DNA of 64,000 nt, taken from contig JAOPYG010000293.1 in the NCBI GenBank assembly GCA_025964685.1, forward strand, positions 1 to 64,000, written 5' to 3'. A program made the position numbers and the translations under genes. Numbering within the stretch: position 1 is the stretch's first letter; every line of letters starts with the position of its first letter. The notes beneath the pieces were generated by a model that was not told the origin of the DNA, did not search any database, and saw nothing but the letters and a program-made list of their open reading frames with translations. Below, piece by piece: positions 50,656-60,677 of this stretch. This DNA is from Actinoallomurus sp. Its GTDB lineage: Bacteria; Actinomycetota; Actinomycetes; Streptosporangiales; Streptosporangiaceae.

Positions 50656-52710
50656 CTACTCCGCGACGCCGCCGGCCGGATGAGCGGCGGGAGCCGACGC
50701 GGCCGGTGCCGGTGCGGTTCCGGCCTGCCGTGACTCGCCGTGCCCAGCGGCCGATCTCGCCGGGCGGCGGCCGACGGTCAGGTCGAGCGCCGGGACGTCC
50801 TTCGGGTCGAAGCCCAGCGTCTGCCCGTAGAACGCCAGCTCCGCCTCGAGGCACGCGATCACCGTGTCGGCGCGCCGGAAGCCGTGGGACTCGCCCTCGA
50901 ACGTCAGGTACGCGTACGGGATGTCCTTCTGTGCGACCGCGTCGGCGAAGCGTTCGGACTGGGGCGGCGACACGATCGGGTCGTCCAGGCCCTGGAGCAG
51001 CAGCACCGGGCAGGCCGTGTCGGAGGCGTGCGCGAGCGGGGAGCGCTCCTCGTACGCGCGTTCGAACCCCGGCATCGGGCCGATCAGGCCGTAGAGGTAG
51101 GTGGACTCGAAGTCGTGGGTCTCCTTGAGCCAGTTCTGCGGATCGGCGATGCCGTAGTACGACGTGCCGGCCTTGAACAGGGTGCTCTGGGTGATCGCGC
51201 ACAGCGTGGTCCATCCCCCGGCGCTGCCGCCGCGGATGGCGAGGCGGCCGGGATCGGCGGCGCCGTTGCGTACAAGCGCATCGGCGGCCGCGACCGTGTC
51301 CTCGACGTCGACGATGCCCCATTGGCGCCGGAGCCGTTCGCGGTATGAGCGGCCGTAGCCGGTGGAGCCGCCGTAGTTGACGTCGACGACGCCGAGGCCG
51401 CGGCTGGTGAAGTAGGCGATCTCCAGGTCGAGCACGCTGGTCGCGTGCCCGGTCGGCCCGCCGTGCACGAACACGATGTACGGCGGCAGCTCGCCCTCGG
51501 GCGCCTGCGCGGACGGGTTGGACGGCGGATACACGAAGGCGTGCACGGGACGCCCGAACGGCCCCTCGAGCTCCTGGGCGCGCGGCAGCGGCAGGTACGC
51601 CGACTCCGGCGGCGACTCGATCTCGGCGCGCAGCACCTTCGCCTCGCCGCTGTCGGCGTTCACGGCGACCACGGACCACGGGATGTCGGGCGCGCCCGCG
51701 ATGCCGACGATGGTGGTGCCGTCGGCGGACAGCTGGAGCTTCCAGTCGGTGTAGGGCAGGTCGAAGTCGGTCAGCTCGGCGGTCTCCGGGTCGTACAGGC
51801 CCAGCCGCTGGTCGCCCTGGCCGTGCAGCACCGCGATGCGGCCGTCGTCCAGCACGGCGTACGGCCGGCCGCCGAGCTGCCACAGCGCGCCGGCGAACTC
51901 CTCCTCGGCGGGGTACATCGCCTGCGGCGAATCACCGCGCAGGTTGACCTCGTAGAGGTTCCACCAGCCGGGCCAGTCGGAGACGACGTACAGGTTGGCG
52001 TCGTCGATCCACGTGGGCGCCAGCGCGGACTCGCTCAGGCCGCCCTTGACCGTACGGGGCCGTTCGAGCATGCCCCTGGTGTCGAACGTGGCGACGCGCA
52101 GCTCGGTGCCGTCCCACGGCATCCGGGGGTGGCTCCACTGCACCCAGGCGAGGTGGCCGCCGTTGGGTGAGGAGGTCGGGAAGGCGTAGAAGTCGGCGCC
52201 GCTGACGAGCTCGCCGATCGCGCGGGGGTCCTGCGCGGCCGTGCCGCCGAGCGGGACCGCGACGATCGCGCGCCGCACGCTGCCGGAGGTGTGGCTCTCC
52301 TGGACGCACCAGACGTGCTGGCCGTCGGGGGACAGCGTGAAGTCGGCGTAGCGCAGGCCGGACGGCTCGGTGGGCTCCGGCGTGAGCGGCCGCGGGGCCT
52401 GCCCCTCGGTGAGCCGGTAGAGCCGCTGGTCGGCGTAGTTGGCGAAGACGAGGTCGCCGTCGGGCAACGGAAGGTAGGACCGCCCGCCGTACTCGTGCAC
52501 GCGCGTACGGGCGTGCCACGGCGCGGGCAGCAGGTCGACGCCGGACCGCACGATCGTGGTGCGCCCGCCCCCCTCGGGCCGGGTCTCCTGCCACCACACA
52601 TGATCACCATGGATCGTCGGATAGCTGAGACGCAGGCGTGCCCTGGCGACGTCGGCGGCGGAGATAGGGGAGGGCCAGGATCCATAGGGGGCGGTCGTGC
52701 GAGCGGTCAT
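50656..52710 (-). CDS. S9 family prolyl-oligopeptidase-like serine peptidase
   Basis: About 684 residues. An N-terminal beta-propeller (to about residue 400) precedes an alpha/beta-hydrolase peptidase domain. Catalytic Ser496 is in IRGGSAGGWTT, the Asp in LQGLDDPIVSPP and the His in EGESHGFRR. No signal peptide, so cytosolic. Family members cut short peptides after Pro or Ala, or act as acyl-aminoacyl peptidases. ATG 52710 was chosen because the peptide TAPYGSWPSPISAADVAR follows directly; the frame is open further. Confidence 0.9.
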   Translation of the reverse strand: MTARTTAPYGSWPSPISAADVARARLRLSYPTIHGDHVWWQETRPEGGGRTTIVRSGVDLLPAPWHARTRVHEYGGRSYLPLPDGDLVFANYADQRLYRLTEGQAPRPLTPEPTEPSGLRYADFTLSPDGQHVWCVQESHTSGSVRRAIVAVPLGGTAAQDPRAIGELVSGADFYAFPTSSPNGGHLAWVQWSHPRMPWDGTELRVATFDTRGMLERPRTVKGGLSESALAPTWIDDANLYVVSDWPGWWNLYEVNLRGDSPQAMYPAEEEFAGALWQLGGRPYAVLDDGRIAVLHGQGDQRLGLYDPETAELTDFDLPYTDWKLQLSADGTTIVGIAGAPDIPWSVVAVNADSGEAKVLRAEIESPPESAYLPLPRAQELEGPFGRPVHAFVYPPSNPSAQAPEGELPPYIVFVHGGPTGHATSVLDLEIAYFTSRGLGVVDVNYGGSTGYGRSYRERLRRQWGIVDVEDTVAAADALVRNGAADPGRLAIRGGSAGGWTTLCAITQSTLFKAGTSYYGIADPQNWLKETHDFESTYLYGLIGPMPGFERAYEERSPLAHASDTACPVLLLQGLDDPIVSPPQSERFADAVAQKDIPYAYLTFEGESHGFRRADTVIACLEAELAFYGQTLGFDPKDVPALDLTVGRRPARSAAGHGESRQAGTAPAPAASAPAAHPAGGVAE

Positions 52711-52778
52711 ATCGGAATCGTCTCGCAAACCGGGGGACAATGGGGCCACGAACCCTCACTTGAGGTCGCAAAAGATCT

Positions 52779-52817
52779 GAGGCCGGGGCGGCGGCGGAGC
52801 CACCGGTCCCCGACCTC
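52779..52817 (-). terminator. Possible terminator after gluD
   Basis: gaggccgggg (52779-52788) pairs with ccccgacctc (52808-52817) over nine of ten positions, with a 19-base loop, just past the end of the glu operon. Confidence 0.4.
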
Positions 52818-52839
52818 ACTGACACGGTACGAGCTGCCG

Positions 52840-53784
52840 CTAGAGGGAGCCTACGCCGACGGCGGGGGGAGCGCCCGTCCCGGTGCCGAGGCTCCGGGCC
52901 GCGCTCTTGCCGCTGCGGCGGCTGCGCCGCTCCAGCCAGTTGGCGAAGTAGCCGAGCGCCATGTTCATCGCGACGTAGACCGCGGTCACGACGATGGCCG
53001 CCGGGATGAGGTTCCCGTAGTTGCTCTTCACCTGGTAGAAGCCGGAGTTGAGCAGATCCTCGTAGGCGATGATGTAGCCGAGCGCGGAGTCCTTGAGCAG
53101 CACGACGAGCTGGCTGACGATCGCGGGCATCATCGCCGTGATGCCCTGCGGCACGAGGATACGCAGCATCACGCCGCTCTTGCGCAGGCCGATCGAGTAG
53201 CCGGCCTCGGCCTGGCCGCGCGGCACCGAGTTGATGCCCGCCCGGATGATCTCGGCGAGCACCGATCCGTTGTAGAGCGTCAGGCCGGCGACCACGGCCT
53301 CGAACCCGGACAGCGGGGAGATCACGCGCCCGAACGCGTCCGCGATGATCGGCGGGCCGGCCAGCGCGAAGAACATCATGATCAGCACCGGGATGGCGCG
53401 GAAGAACTCCACCACCGCGCCGGCGGGCAGACGGATCCACCGGTGGTCCGACATCCGGCCGATGCCGAAGACGACCCCGAAGACCAGGGCGAGGATCGCC
53501 GCGACGATCGTCGCCTTCAGGGTGTTCCACAGGCCGTGCCAGACGTAGTTCTGCCACACGTCGGCGTTCGTGTACGGCTTCCACAGCTTGCCGTCGAGCT
53601 GGTGCTTCTGGTTGAGCTTCCAGATCAGCAGGGCCAGGACGCCGAGGAAGACGAGGCTGAAGACGACGGTGAGGAGGTGGTTGCGCCTGCGGGCTCGCGG
53701 CCCCGGCACGTCGAAGAGGACCGACGCGTTCTTCTTCCGCGGCCGGCGGGTGGCCGGCTTCGGTGTCGTCTCGGTCGTCGTCAT
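52840..53784 (-). CDS. gluD: Amino acid ABC permease (GluD-like)
   Basis: 314 residues, polar amino-acid permease with a ~35-residue hydrophilic N-terminus. Helices follow, and the conserved loop GQAEAGYSIGLRKSGVMLRI (with LVPQGITAMMPA) contacts the ATPase. Its start overlaps gluC by four bases. Last gene of the four-gene operon, which in actinobacteria imports glutamate. Confidence 0.88.
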   Translation of the reverse strand: MTTTETTPKPATRRPRKKNASVLFDVPGPRARRRNHLLTVVFSLVFLGVLALLIWKLNQKHQLDGKLWKPYTNADVWQNYVWHGLWNTLKATIVAAILALVFGVVFGIGRMSDHRWIRLPAGAVVEFFRAIPVLIMMFFALAGPPIIADAFGRVISPLSGFEAVVAGLTLYNGSVLAEIIRAGINSVPRGQAEAGYSIGLRKSGVMLRILVPQGITAMMPAIVSQLVVLLKDSALGYIIAYEDLLNSGFYQVKSNYGNLIPAAIVVTAVYVAMNMALGYFANWLERRSRRSGKSAARSLGTGTGAPPAVGVGSL

Positions 53785-54470
53785 CGGGACACCGCCATCC
53801 GCTTGGCCAGCCAGCCGAAGAAGTATCCGGTGGGCAGGGTCAGGATCATGTAGCCGATCGCGAATCCGAGGAAGACCGGGATCGTGCCGCCGACGTCGTC
53901 GAACATCTGCTTCATCACCGCGGCGGCCTCCACGGAGCCCGCGACGAGGGCGACGGAGGTGTTCTTGATCATCGCGATCAGCACGCTGCCGAGGGGCGCG
54001 ATGACCGAACGGAACGCCTGCGGCAGCACGACGAGGCGCAGCGACTGGTTGAACGTCAACCCGATCGACCGGGCGGCCTCCGCCTGCCCGAGCGGCACGG
54101 TGTTGATGCCGGCCCGCAGCGACTCACAGATGAACGCCGCGGTGTAGACGGACAGGCCGAGAACCGAGAGCCAGTAGCCGCTCAGACTCGCGTCGGCGTT
54201 GGTCCACAGGCCGAGGGTGTCGCGCAGGCCGAGGCCGCAGAACAACAGGATGAGCGTCAGCGGGGTGTTGCGGAAGATGTTGACGTAGAGCGTTCCAGCG
54301 GCACGGAGCACCGGAATGGGCGAGACCCGCATTCCGGCGACGGCGGTACCGATGATCAGCGCGAACACGGCGGTGGCCGCCGACAGCCGCACCGTCGTCC
54401 AGAAGCCGCTCAGTATCTGCCCGAGGTGGTCGAATACCGGCGCGAAGTCGAGCAGTTGATGCAGGTTCAT
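53781..54470 (-). CDS. gluC: Amino acid ABC permease (GluC-like)
   Basis: 229 residues. Permease of the His/Glu/Gln type with GQAEAARSIGLTFNQSLRLV and VVLPQAFRSVIAPLGSVLIA. Five or six helices. Follows the binding protein by 62 bp and overlaps gluD. Confidence 0.88.
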   Translation of the reverse strand: MNLHQLLDFAPVFDHLGQILSGFWTTVRLSAATAVFALIIGTAVAGMRVSPIPVLRAAGTLYVNIFRNTPLTLILLFCGLGLRDTLGLWTNADASLSGYWLSVLGLSVYTAAFICESLRAGINTVPLGQAEAARSIGLTFNQSLRLVVLPQAFRSVIAPLGSVLIAMIKNTSVALVAGSVEAAAVMKQMFDDVGGTIPVFLGFAIGYMILTLPTGYFFGWLAKRMAVSR

Positions 54471-54532
54471 AGCACTCCACCGAATGGTTCGGGTGCCGGT
54501 GAACGTTCACCGGCACCCGATGCTTCGCGAGG

Positions 54533-55387
54533 TCAGCTGCAGCCGACGGGAGCCGGCAGCGTCGTGTCGAACTTGAGACTCGTCTGCCCGAACTCCGACT
54601 GCAGGTACTGCTTGGCGGAGCCGTCCTGGTACATGCTGGAGATGGCCTTGTTGATGGCATCGCAGGACTTGGTGTCGCCCTTCTTGATGCCTACGCCGTA
54701 CTTCTCGTCGGTGAAGGGGACATTGACGAGCTTGACGGCGCTGCCCTCACGCGCGGCGAAGCCGGCGAGGATGGTGTTGTCGGTGGAGACCACGTCGACG
54801 CTGCCACCCTTGAGCTTGGTGATGCAGTCGTCGTAACCGTTGGCCGGCACGGTCTTGGCGTCGACCTTCTGATTGAGCTTGTTGGTGCCGTCGGTGATGT
54901 TCTTCCAGGAGACCGACCCCTGTACCGCGCAGATCTTCTTGCCCTTGAGATCGGCCAGCGTCTTGATCGAATTGTCGGCGCCCCTGACCATGAGGTCCTG
55001 GTGCGCGACGTAGTACGGGCCGCCGAAGGTGACCTTCTTCTGGCGGTCGGCCGTGATCGAGTAAGTCGCGATCACCATGTCGACGGTGCCGTTCTGCACG
55101 AAGGAGTCACGGTTGGCCGACCGTGCTTCCTTCCAGGTGATGTTCTTCTCCTCGACGCCGAGCTTCTTGGCGATGTATTTGGCCACGTCCACGTCGAAGC
55201 CCTTGACGCTGCCGTCCGGCTGTTTCTGCCCGAGGCCCGGCTGGTCGAACTTCACGCCGATGGTGAGCTTCTTGTCGTTCTTGGCCTTGTCAACGACCGA
55301 CGCGGCCTTCTTGGAGCCACAGCCGGAAATGCCCATCGTGGCGACGGCCAGAGCGGCGACGGCGACGCCAAAGTGACGTACTCGCAT
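54533..55387 (-). CDS. gluB: Glutamate-type ABC substrate-binding lipoprotein
   Basis: 284 residues. Signal peptide ends GISGC with Cys23 as lipid anchor. SBP family 3 features: KLTIGVKFDQPGLGQKQPDG, GFDVDVAKYIAKKLG, DMVIATYSITADRQKKVTFG. Ser and Arg residues in the binding site fit acidic amino acids. ATG 55387 follows ggaag; a longer frame starts at 55438. Second gene of the operon. Confidence 0.9.
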   Translation of the reverse strand: MRVRHFGVAVAALAVATMGISGCGSKKAASVVDKAKNDKKLTIGVKFDQPGLGQKQPDGSVKGFDVDVAKYIAKKLGVEEKNITWKEARSANRDSFVQNGTVDMVIATYSITADRQKKVTFGGPYYVAHQDLMVRGADNSIKTLADLKGKKICAVQGSVSWKNITDGTNKLNQKVDAKTVPANGYDDCITKLKGGSVDVVSTDNTILAGFAAREGSAVKLVNVPFTDEKYGVGIKKGDTKSCDAINKAISSMYQDGSAKQYLQSEFGQTSLKFDTTLPAPVGCS

Positions 55388-55443
55388 GATCTTCCTTCGC
55401 TTTCTAGCCGGCGCCGCGACGCGGACCGGCGAATTCATTGCGG

Positions 55444-56226
55444 TCAGTGCGTCAGGATCTTGGAAAGGAAATCTTTGGCGCGATCGCTTCGGGCGTTGGT
55501 GAAGAACTCTTCCGGGGTGTTCTCTTCGATGATCTGGCCATCCGCCATGAAGACGACTTTGTTGGCCGACGCGCGAGCGAACCCCATTTCGTGGGTCACC
55601 ACGACCATTGTCATTCCCTCGGCGGCCAGATTCGTCATGACGTCGAGCACTTCTTTGATCATCTCGGGGTCGAGTGCGGACGTCGGCTCGTCGAAGAGCA
55701 TCACCTTCGGCCGCATGGCGAGCGCGCGGGCGATCGCCGCCCGCTGCTGCTGCCCGCCGGACAGCTGCGCCGGATATTTCTCGGCCTGGCTGGCGATCCC
55801 GACGCGTTCGAGGAGCTCCATCGCGTGCTGTTCGGCGTCCGCGGCACCGACCTTCTTCACCTTCGTCGGCCCGAGGGTGACGTTCTGCAGGATCGTCTTG
55901 TGCGCGAAGAGGTTGAACGACTGGAAGACCATGCCGACGTCGGCTCTGAGCTGCGCGAGCTCCTTGCCGTCTTCGGGCAGCGGCTGCCCGTCGATGCGAA
56001 TCGTGCCGTCGTCGATCGGTTCGAGCCGGTTGATGGCGCGGCAGAGCGTCGACTTGCCGCCGCCTGACGGGCCGATCACGACCACGACCTCGCCCCGGTG
56101 GATGGTGAGATCGATGTCCTTCAGGACATGCAATTCACCGAAGTACTTGTTGACGTTCTCAAGTACGACGAGCGGGCCGCCGCCACTCACCCCGGCCTCC
56201 TGGGCCACCTTGCCGCTGTCGGTCAT
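55444..56226 (-). CDS. gluA: Glutamate-type ABC ATPase
   Basis: 260 residues. Walker [10 protein letters not shown], signature [15 protein letters not shown], Walker [14 protein letters not shown], switch His in [12 protein letters not shown]. First gene of the gluABCD-type operon, divergent from miaB. A ~20-residue N-terminal extension precedes the usual start [17 protein letters not shown]. Confidence 0.92.
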   Translation of the reverse strand: MTDSGKVAQEAGVSGGGPLVVLENVNKYFGELHVLKDIDLTIHRGEVVVVIGPSGGGKSTLCRAINRLEPIDDGTIRIDGQPLPEDGKELAQLRADVGMVFQSFNLFAHKTILQNVTLGPTKVKKVGAADAEQHAMELLERVGIASQAEKYPAQLSGGQQQRAAIARALAMRPKVMLFDEPTSALDPEMIKEVLDVMTNLAAEGMTMVVVTHEMGFARASANKVVFMADGQIIEENTPEEFFTNARSDRAKDFLSKILTH

Positions 56227-56386
56227 GCCCGCAAAGCGTACGTCATCCGAAGAACGGCACCAGTCATCCCCTATACCGATCCGATCACGTTGCGCGCATG
56301 GTCGGACGTGTTACGGCGATGGATGCCGATTCGGCGGATCATAGGTCCCACCCAGGTGCCGGGCGCGCGTACCCTTTCTTCTTGAG

Positions 56387-57874
56387 ATGAACGCGCCCAC
56401 GGCATTCGACGAACGCACCCGTACCTATGAGATACGCACGTACGGGTGCCAGATGAACGTGCACGACTCCGAGCGGCTCGCGGGACTCCTCGAGCACGCC
56501 GGATACGCGCGGGCCGACGACGGGGCGACGCCCGACGTCGTCGTGTTCAACACCTGCGCGGTCCGAGAGAACGCCGACAACCGGCTCTACGGCAACCTCG
56601 GGCACCTGCGGCCGGTCAAGGAAGGCCACGCCGGCATGCAGATCGCCGTCGGCGGCTGCCTGGCGCAGAAGGACCGCGACACGATCGTGAAGCGAGCGCC
56701 CTGGGTGGACGTGGTGTTCGGCACGCACAACATCGGCTCGCTGCCGGTGCTGCTCGAACGCGCCCGCGTCCAGGAGGCGGCTCAGGTCGAGATCAAGGAG
56801 TCGCTCGAGGCGTTCCCGAGCACGCTGCCGACGCGGCGTGAGTCCCCGTACGCCGCGTGGGTCTCGATCACGGTCGGCTGCAACAACACCTGCACCTTCT
56901 GCATCGTGCCTGCGCTGCGCGGCAAGGAGACCGACCGGCGGCCGGGGGAGATCCTCGCCGAGATCGAGGCGCTCGTCGGCGAAGGCGTCCTGGAGATCAC
57001 GCTGCTCGGCCAGAACGTCAACTCCTACGGGGCCGAGTTCGGGGACCGTGGGGCGTTCGCCGACCTGCTGCGCGCCTGCGGCGGTGTCGAGGGACTGGAG
57101 CGGGTGCGCTTCACCTCTCCGCATCCGCGCGACTTCACCGACGACGTGATCGCCGCGATGGCCGAGACGCCCAACGTGATGCCGTCGCTGCACATGCCGC
57201 TGCAGTCCGGCTCCGACCGCGTGCTCAAGTCGATGCGGCGCTCGTACCGTCAGGAGCGCTACCTCGGCATCATCGACCGCGTCCGCGCGGCCATCCCGGA
57301 CGCCGCGATCACCACCGACATCATCGTGGGCTTCCCCGGCGAGACCGACGAGGACTTCGAGCAGACGCTGCACGTCGTACGCGAGGCGCGGTTCTCCAGC
57401 GCGTTCACCTTCCAGTACTCCAAGCGGCCCGGCACGCCCGCCGCCGAGATGGACGGGCAGGTGCCCAAGAAGGTCGTACAGGAGCGGTACGAACGCCTCG
57501 TGGCGCTGCAGGAGGAGATCTCCTGGGCGGAGAACAAGACGCAGGTCGGCCGTACCCTCGACGTCCTCGTCGCCGAGGGTGAGGGCCGCAAGGACCAGCA
57601 CACCCACCGCATGTCCGGCCGCGCGCCCGACAACCGGCTCGTCCACTTCACCGCCGAGGACACCGCCCGCCCCGGCGACGTGGTCACCGTCGAGGTCACC
57701 TATGCCGCGCCGCACCACCTGGTCGCCGACGGTCCCGTACGTTCCGTGCGGCGCACGGCCGCCGGTGACGCGTGGGACAGGCGCATGGCGGAGCCGGCGA
57801 GAGGCGTCTCGCTCGGCATGCCCGGCGTCGGCAGGCCCGCCGTCTCCGCTCCGGCCGCTCCCTCCTGCCGCTGA
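56387..57874 (+). CDS. miaB: tRNA-2-methylthio-N6-dimethylallyladenosine synthase
   Basis: 495 residues. Radical-SAM methylthiotransferase that adds 2-methylthio to i6A37 in tRNAs. UPF0004 cluster Cys residues are in [14 protein letters not shown] (Cys21), [12 protein letters not shown] and GGCLAQKD; the radical-SAM site is [15 protein letters not shown]; a TRAM domain follows. The C-terminal ~40 residues are Ala/Arg/Pro-rich. It works on the product of miaA, which lies 1 kb downstream. Confidence 0.95.
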   Translation: MNAPTAFDERTRTYEIRTYGCQMNVHDSERLAGLLEHAGYARADDGATPDVVVFNTCAVRENADNRLYGNLGHLRPVKEGHAGMQIAVGGCLAQKDRDTIVKRAPWVDVVFGTHNIGSLPVLLERARVQEAAQVEIKESLEAFPSTLPTRRESPYAAWVSITVGCNNTCTFCIVPALRGKETDRRPGEILAEIEALVGEGVLEITLLGQNVNSYGAEFGDRGAFADLLRACGGVEGLERVRFTSPHPRDFTDDVIAAMAETPNVMPSLHMPLQSGSDRVLKSMRRSYRQERYLGIIDRVRAAIPDAAITTDIIVGFPGETDEDFEQTLHVVREARFSSAFTFQYSKRPGTPAAEMDGQVPKKVVQERYERLVALQEEISWAENKTQVGRTLDVLVAEGEGRKDQHTHRMSGRAPDNRLVHFTAEDTARPGDVVTVEVTYAAPHHLVADGPVRSVRRTAAGDAWDRRMAEPARGVSLGMPGVGRPAVSAPAAPSCR

Positions 57875-57895
57875 GCCGGGCCGCGTGGTGATCCG

Positions 57896-58570
57896 GTGCT
57901 GATCTCGGCCGCCGTCTGCCCGCATCCGCCGCTGCTCGTGCCGGAGGTCGCGTGCGGTGCCGCGCCGGAGCTCGACGCCCTGCGTGCGGCATGCGATGAG
58001 GCCGTAGGCCGACTGGGCGGCGCCGACGTGGTGGTCGTGGTCGGTTCGGGACCGGTGACGCGTGACTTCGGCGCGCACGCCGCGGGCACGCTGCGGCCGT
58101 ACGGCGCGGACGTCACCGTGGGCGATGGAGACCCGGTGCTGCCGCTGTCCCTGACGATCGGGCGGTGGCTGGTTGGGGACCGCCATCCGGCCTTCTATCG
58201 GGCCGTCGCGGCGGACGCCTCGAAGGAATCATGCGGCGCGCTCGGCGAGGAGCTCGCCGCACTGGCCCCCCGGGTGGGACTGCTGGTGATGGGCGACGGC
58301 AGCGCGTGCCGCACCGAGCGCGCGCCGGCCTACCTCGACGAGCGCGCGATCGGCTTCGACGCCGAGGTGGCGCGCGCCCTCGCCGAGGCCGACACCGGCG
58401 CGCTGTCCCGCCTGGACCCCGTCCTCGCCGCCGACTTGCTGGCGGCGGGCCGGGCGCCCTGGCAGGTGCTCGCGGGCGCCGCCCGCGGCGAGAGATTCAC
58501 CGGCGCGCTGCTGGCGGACGAGGCGCCGTACGGCGTGGGGTACCTCGTCGCGACCTGGACCCGCGGCTGA
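57896..58570 (+). CDS. LigB/class III extradiol dioxygenase-like protein
   Basis: 224 residues. Begins MLISAAVCPHPPLLVPEVAC, the CPHPPLL motif of the LigB-like family, then VVVVGSGPVTRDFGAHAAGT and LLVMGDGSACRTERAPAYLD. Actinobacteria conserve this gene between miaB and miaA, but its reaction is unknown; the dioxygenase label is from fold similarity. GTG start 22 bp after miaB. Confidence 0.8.
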   Translation: MLISAAVCPHPPLLVPEVACGAAPELDALRAACDEAVGRLGGADVVVVVGSGPVTRDFGAHAAGTLRPYGADVTVGDGDPVLPLSLTIGRWLVGDRHPAFYRAVAADASKESCGALGEELAALAPRVGLLVMGDGSACRTERAPAYLDERAIGFDAEVARALAEADTGALSRLDPVLAADLLAAGRAPWQVLAGAARGERFTGALLADEAPYGVGYLVATWTRG

Positions 58571-58573
58571 CTG

Positions 58574-58762
58574 CTACGGCCGCCGGTCCTCGTCACCCCA
58601 GCGCTCGGCCGTACGCTTGGCCTGCTCCTGAGCCTTGTCGACCTTGTCGGCGTACTTGCCGCCGGTCTTGTGGTCGACCATGTCGCCGGCCTTCTCGACG
58701 ACCTTGTCGACCTTGTCGCCGTGCTGGCCGAGCAGGTTCTTCATCTTGTCCATGATGGACAT
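58574..58762 (-). CDS. MT0933-like antitoxin family protein
   Basis: 62 residues. MDKMKNLLGQHGDKVDKVVE, then KAGDMVDHKTGGKYADKVDK is the pattern of the MT0933/Rv0909 antitoxin family, helical and Lys-rich. No toxin gene is next to it, so the antitoxin role is doubtful here. A ggggaga site precedes ATG 58762; ATG 58753 would be shorter by three residues. It is antisense to the miaB-miaA direction and sits between the LigB-like gene and miaA. Confidence 0.75.
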   Translation of the reverse strand: MSIMDKMKNLLGQHGDKVDKVVEKAGDMVDHKTGGKYADKVDKAQEQAKRTAERWGDEDRRP

Positions 58763-58848
58763 GGGATCTCCCCTGATGGTCCCGTCGCGGCACCGGCTTC
58801 GATGCCGGTACGTGAGGAGCCATACCCGAGTAGGGCCAGAATTAGCGT

Positions 58849-59784
58849 GTGACTGGAGCGATCGGGCAGGACGGCGCCGCCGGGACCGAACTCGTCGCCG
58901 TCGTGGGGCCGACCGCGGCGGGCAAGTCCGACCTGGCGGTGGAGCTGGCCCTGCGTCTGGGCGGCGAGGTGGTCAACGCCGACTCCATGCAGCTCTACCG
59001 CGGTATGGACGTCGGCACGGCGAAGCTCACCATGGACGAACGCCGGGGCGTCCCGCACCATCTGCTGGACGTCTGGGATGTCACCGAGACCGCGAGCGTC
59101 GCCGAGTACCAGCGGCTGGCGCGGGAGACGATCGCGCGGGTCCACGAGCGCGGCCGGGTGCCGCTGCTGGTCGGCGGGTCCGGGCTCTACATCCGCGCGG
59201 TCATCGACGACCTGGACTTCCCCGGTACCGACCCCGAGTTGCGGGCGCGGCTGGAGGCCGAGCTCGCCGACGCCGGCCCGGCGGCCCTGCACGCGCGGCT
59301 CGCCGAGTCCGACCCGTTGGCGGCCGCGTCGATCCTGCCGGGCAACGGTCGGCGGATCGTGCGCGCGCTGGAGGTGATCGAGCTGACCGGGCGCCCGTTC
59401 AGCGCCTCCATGCCCACCTATGACGCGAAGGAGCACGCCGCGCAGCTCGGGCTGACCGTCCCGCGTCCCCTGCTGGACGAGCGCATCGAGATGCGAGTGG
59501 GGCGCATGTGGGCAGCGGGTCTCGTGGAGGAGGTGCGGGGGCTCGAGCCGTACGGGCTGCGCGACGGGCTCACCGCGAGCCGCGCGCTCGGGTACGCCCA
59601 GGTGCTGAGATATCTGTCGGGGGAGTGGACCGAGGACCAGGCCCGCGAGGAGACCGTACGCGCCACCCGGAGGTTCGCGCGCCGCCAGGAGTCCTGGTTC
59701 CGCCGCGACCCTCGCGTGCGCTGGATCGACTACGACGCGCCGGTCGAGCGGGCGCTGGATACGATCAACGCATGCGATTCGTGA
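58849..59784 (+). CDS. miaA: tRNA dimethylallyltransferase
   Basis: 311 residues. Adds dimethylallyl to A37 of tRNAs reading U-first codons. P-loop [16 protein letters not shown], then [25 protein letters not shown] and [10 protein letters not shown] are conserved. GTG start. Its 3' end overlaps dapF by 13 bp. Confidence 0.95.
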   Translation: MTGAIGQDGAAGTELVAVVGPTAAGKSDLAVELALRLGGEVVNADSMQLYRGMDVGTAKLTMDERRGVPHHLLDVWDVTETASVAEYQRLARETIARVHERGRVPLLVGGSGLYIRAVIDDLDFPGTDPELRARLEAELADAGPAALHARLAESDPLAAASILPGNGRRIVRALEVIELTGRPFSASMPTYDAKEHAAQLGLTVPRPLLDERIEMRVGRMWAAGLVEEVRGLEPYGLRDGLTASRALGYAQVLRYLSGEWTEDQAREETVRATRRFARRQESWFRRDPRVRWIDYDAPVERALDTINACDS

Positions 59785-60566
59785 AGGGGCACAGCACCGA
59801 GAACGACTTCGTGATCCTGCCCGACCCCGGCGGCTCGCTTGAGCTCACCCCGGCTCTGGTCGCCGCGATCTGCGACCGCCGGGCGGGCATCGGCGCCGAC
59901 GGGGTGCTGCGCGTCGTACGGTCCAAGGCGCTGGGCCGCGACGGCGACCCGGAGTGGTTCATGGACTACCGCAACGCCGACGGCAGCATCGCCGAGATGT
60001 GCGGCAACGGGGTGCGGGTGTTCGCCCGCTACCTGGTCGAGTCGGGGCTGGCGGCCCCCGGCGACCTGCGGATCGGCACGCGCGCCGGGGTGCGCGCCGT
60101 GCACCTGGGCGCGAGCGGCGACGTGACGGTCGACATGGGTGCGCCGCGCGTGCTCGGCGAGAGCCGGGCGACGGTGGCCGGGCACGTCCACGATGGCCTG
60201 GGCGTCTCCATGGGCAACCCGCACCTCGCCTGCGCGATCGTCGAACCCGTCTCCGGCCTGGACCTCACCCGCGCGCCCGAGGTGGACGCCGCCTTCTTCC
60301 CGGACGGCGTCAACGTGGAGTTCTTCCGCCCACTCGGGGACGGCCGGGTCGAGATGCGGGTGCACGAGCGCGGGTCGGGCGAGACCCGTTCGTGCGGCAC
60401 GGGAGCGGTCGCGACGGCCGTCGCCGCCGCGCACGCCGAAGGACGAGCCGAGGGCACCTGGGAGATCGCCGTTCTCGGCGGAGTCGTCACGGTGATCCTG
60501 GACGGCGCGACGAGCTTCCTGCGCGGCCCGGCCGTACTCCTCGCCGAGGGCGAGCTGCACCTGTAG
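59772..60566 (+). CDS. dapF: Diaminopimelate epimerase
   Basis: 264 residues. Converts LL- to meso-diaminopimelate for peptidoglycan and lysine. The two catalytic Cys are in [15 protein letters not shown] and [29 protein letters not shown] and GISMGNPH-like [12 protein letters not shown] complete the pattern. The ATG lies inside the last codons of miaA. In streptomycetes hflX follows dapF; here a TetR gene follows. Confidence 0.94.
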   Translation: MRFVKGHSTENDFVILPDPGGSLELTPALVAAICDRRAGIGADGVLRVVRSKALGRDGDPEWFMDYRNADGSIAEMCGNGVRVFARYLVESGLAAPGDLRIGTRAGVRAVHLGASGDVTVDMGAPRVLGESRATVAGHVHDGLGVSMGNPHLACAIVEPVSGLDLTRAPEVDAAFFPDGVNVEFFRPLGDGRVEMRVHERGSGETRSCGTGAVATAVAAAHAEGRAEGTWEIAVLGGVVTVILDGATSFLRGPAVLLAEGELHL

Positions 60567-60648
60567 CTAGGTGTGCTGCCCGCCCAGATGCCCGTCGTCC
60601 GGACCGCTCTGATCAGGCCGTGTCACCGGCCTGAACCTCTTGTCGATT

Positions 60649-60671
60649 ACCGAATCGGTTTCGGTTACGAT
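60649..60671 (+). promoter_or_regulatory. TetR operator with leaderless promoter
   Basis: accgaa (60649-60654), five bases, ttcggt (60660-60665) is an inverted repeat. TACGAT (60666-60671) follows and then six bases and the GTG start, the leaderless pattern. A repressor bound here would cover the promoter of its own gene. Confidence 0.6.
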
Positions 60672-60677
60672 GTCGGC

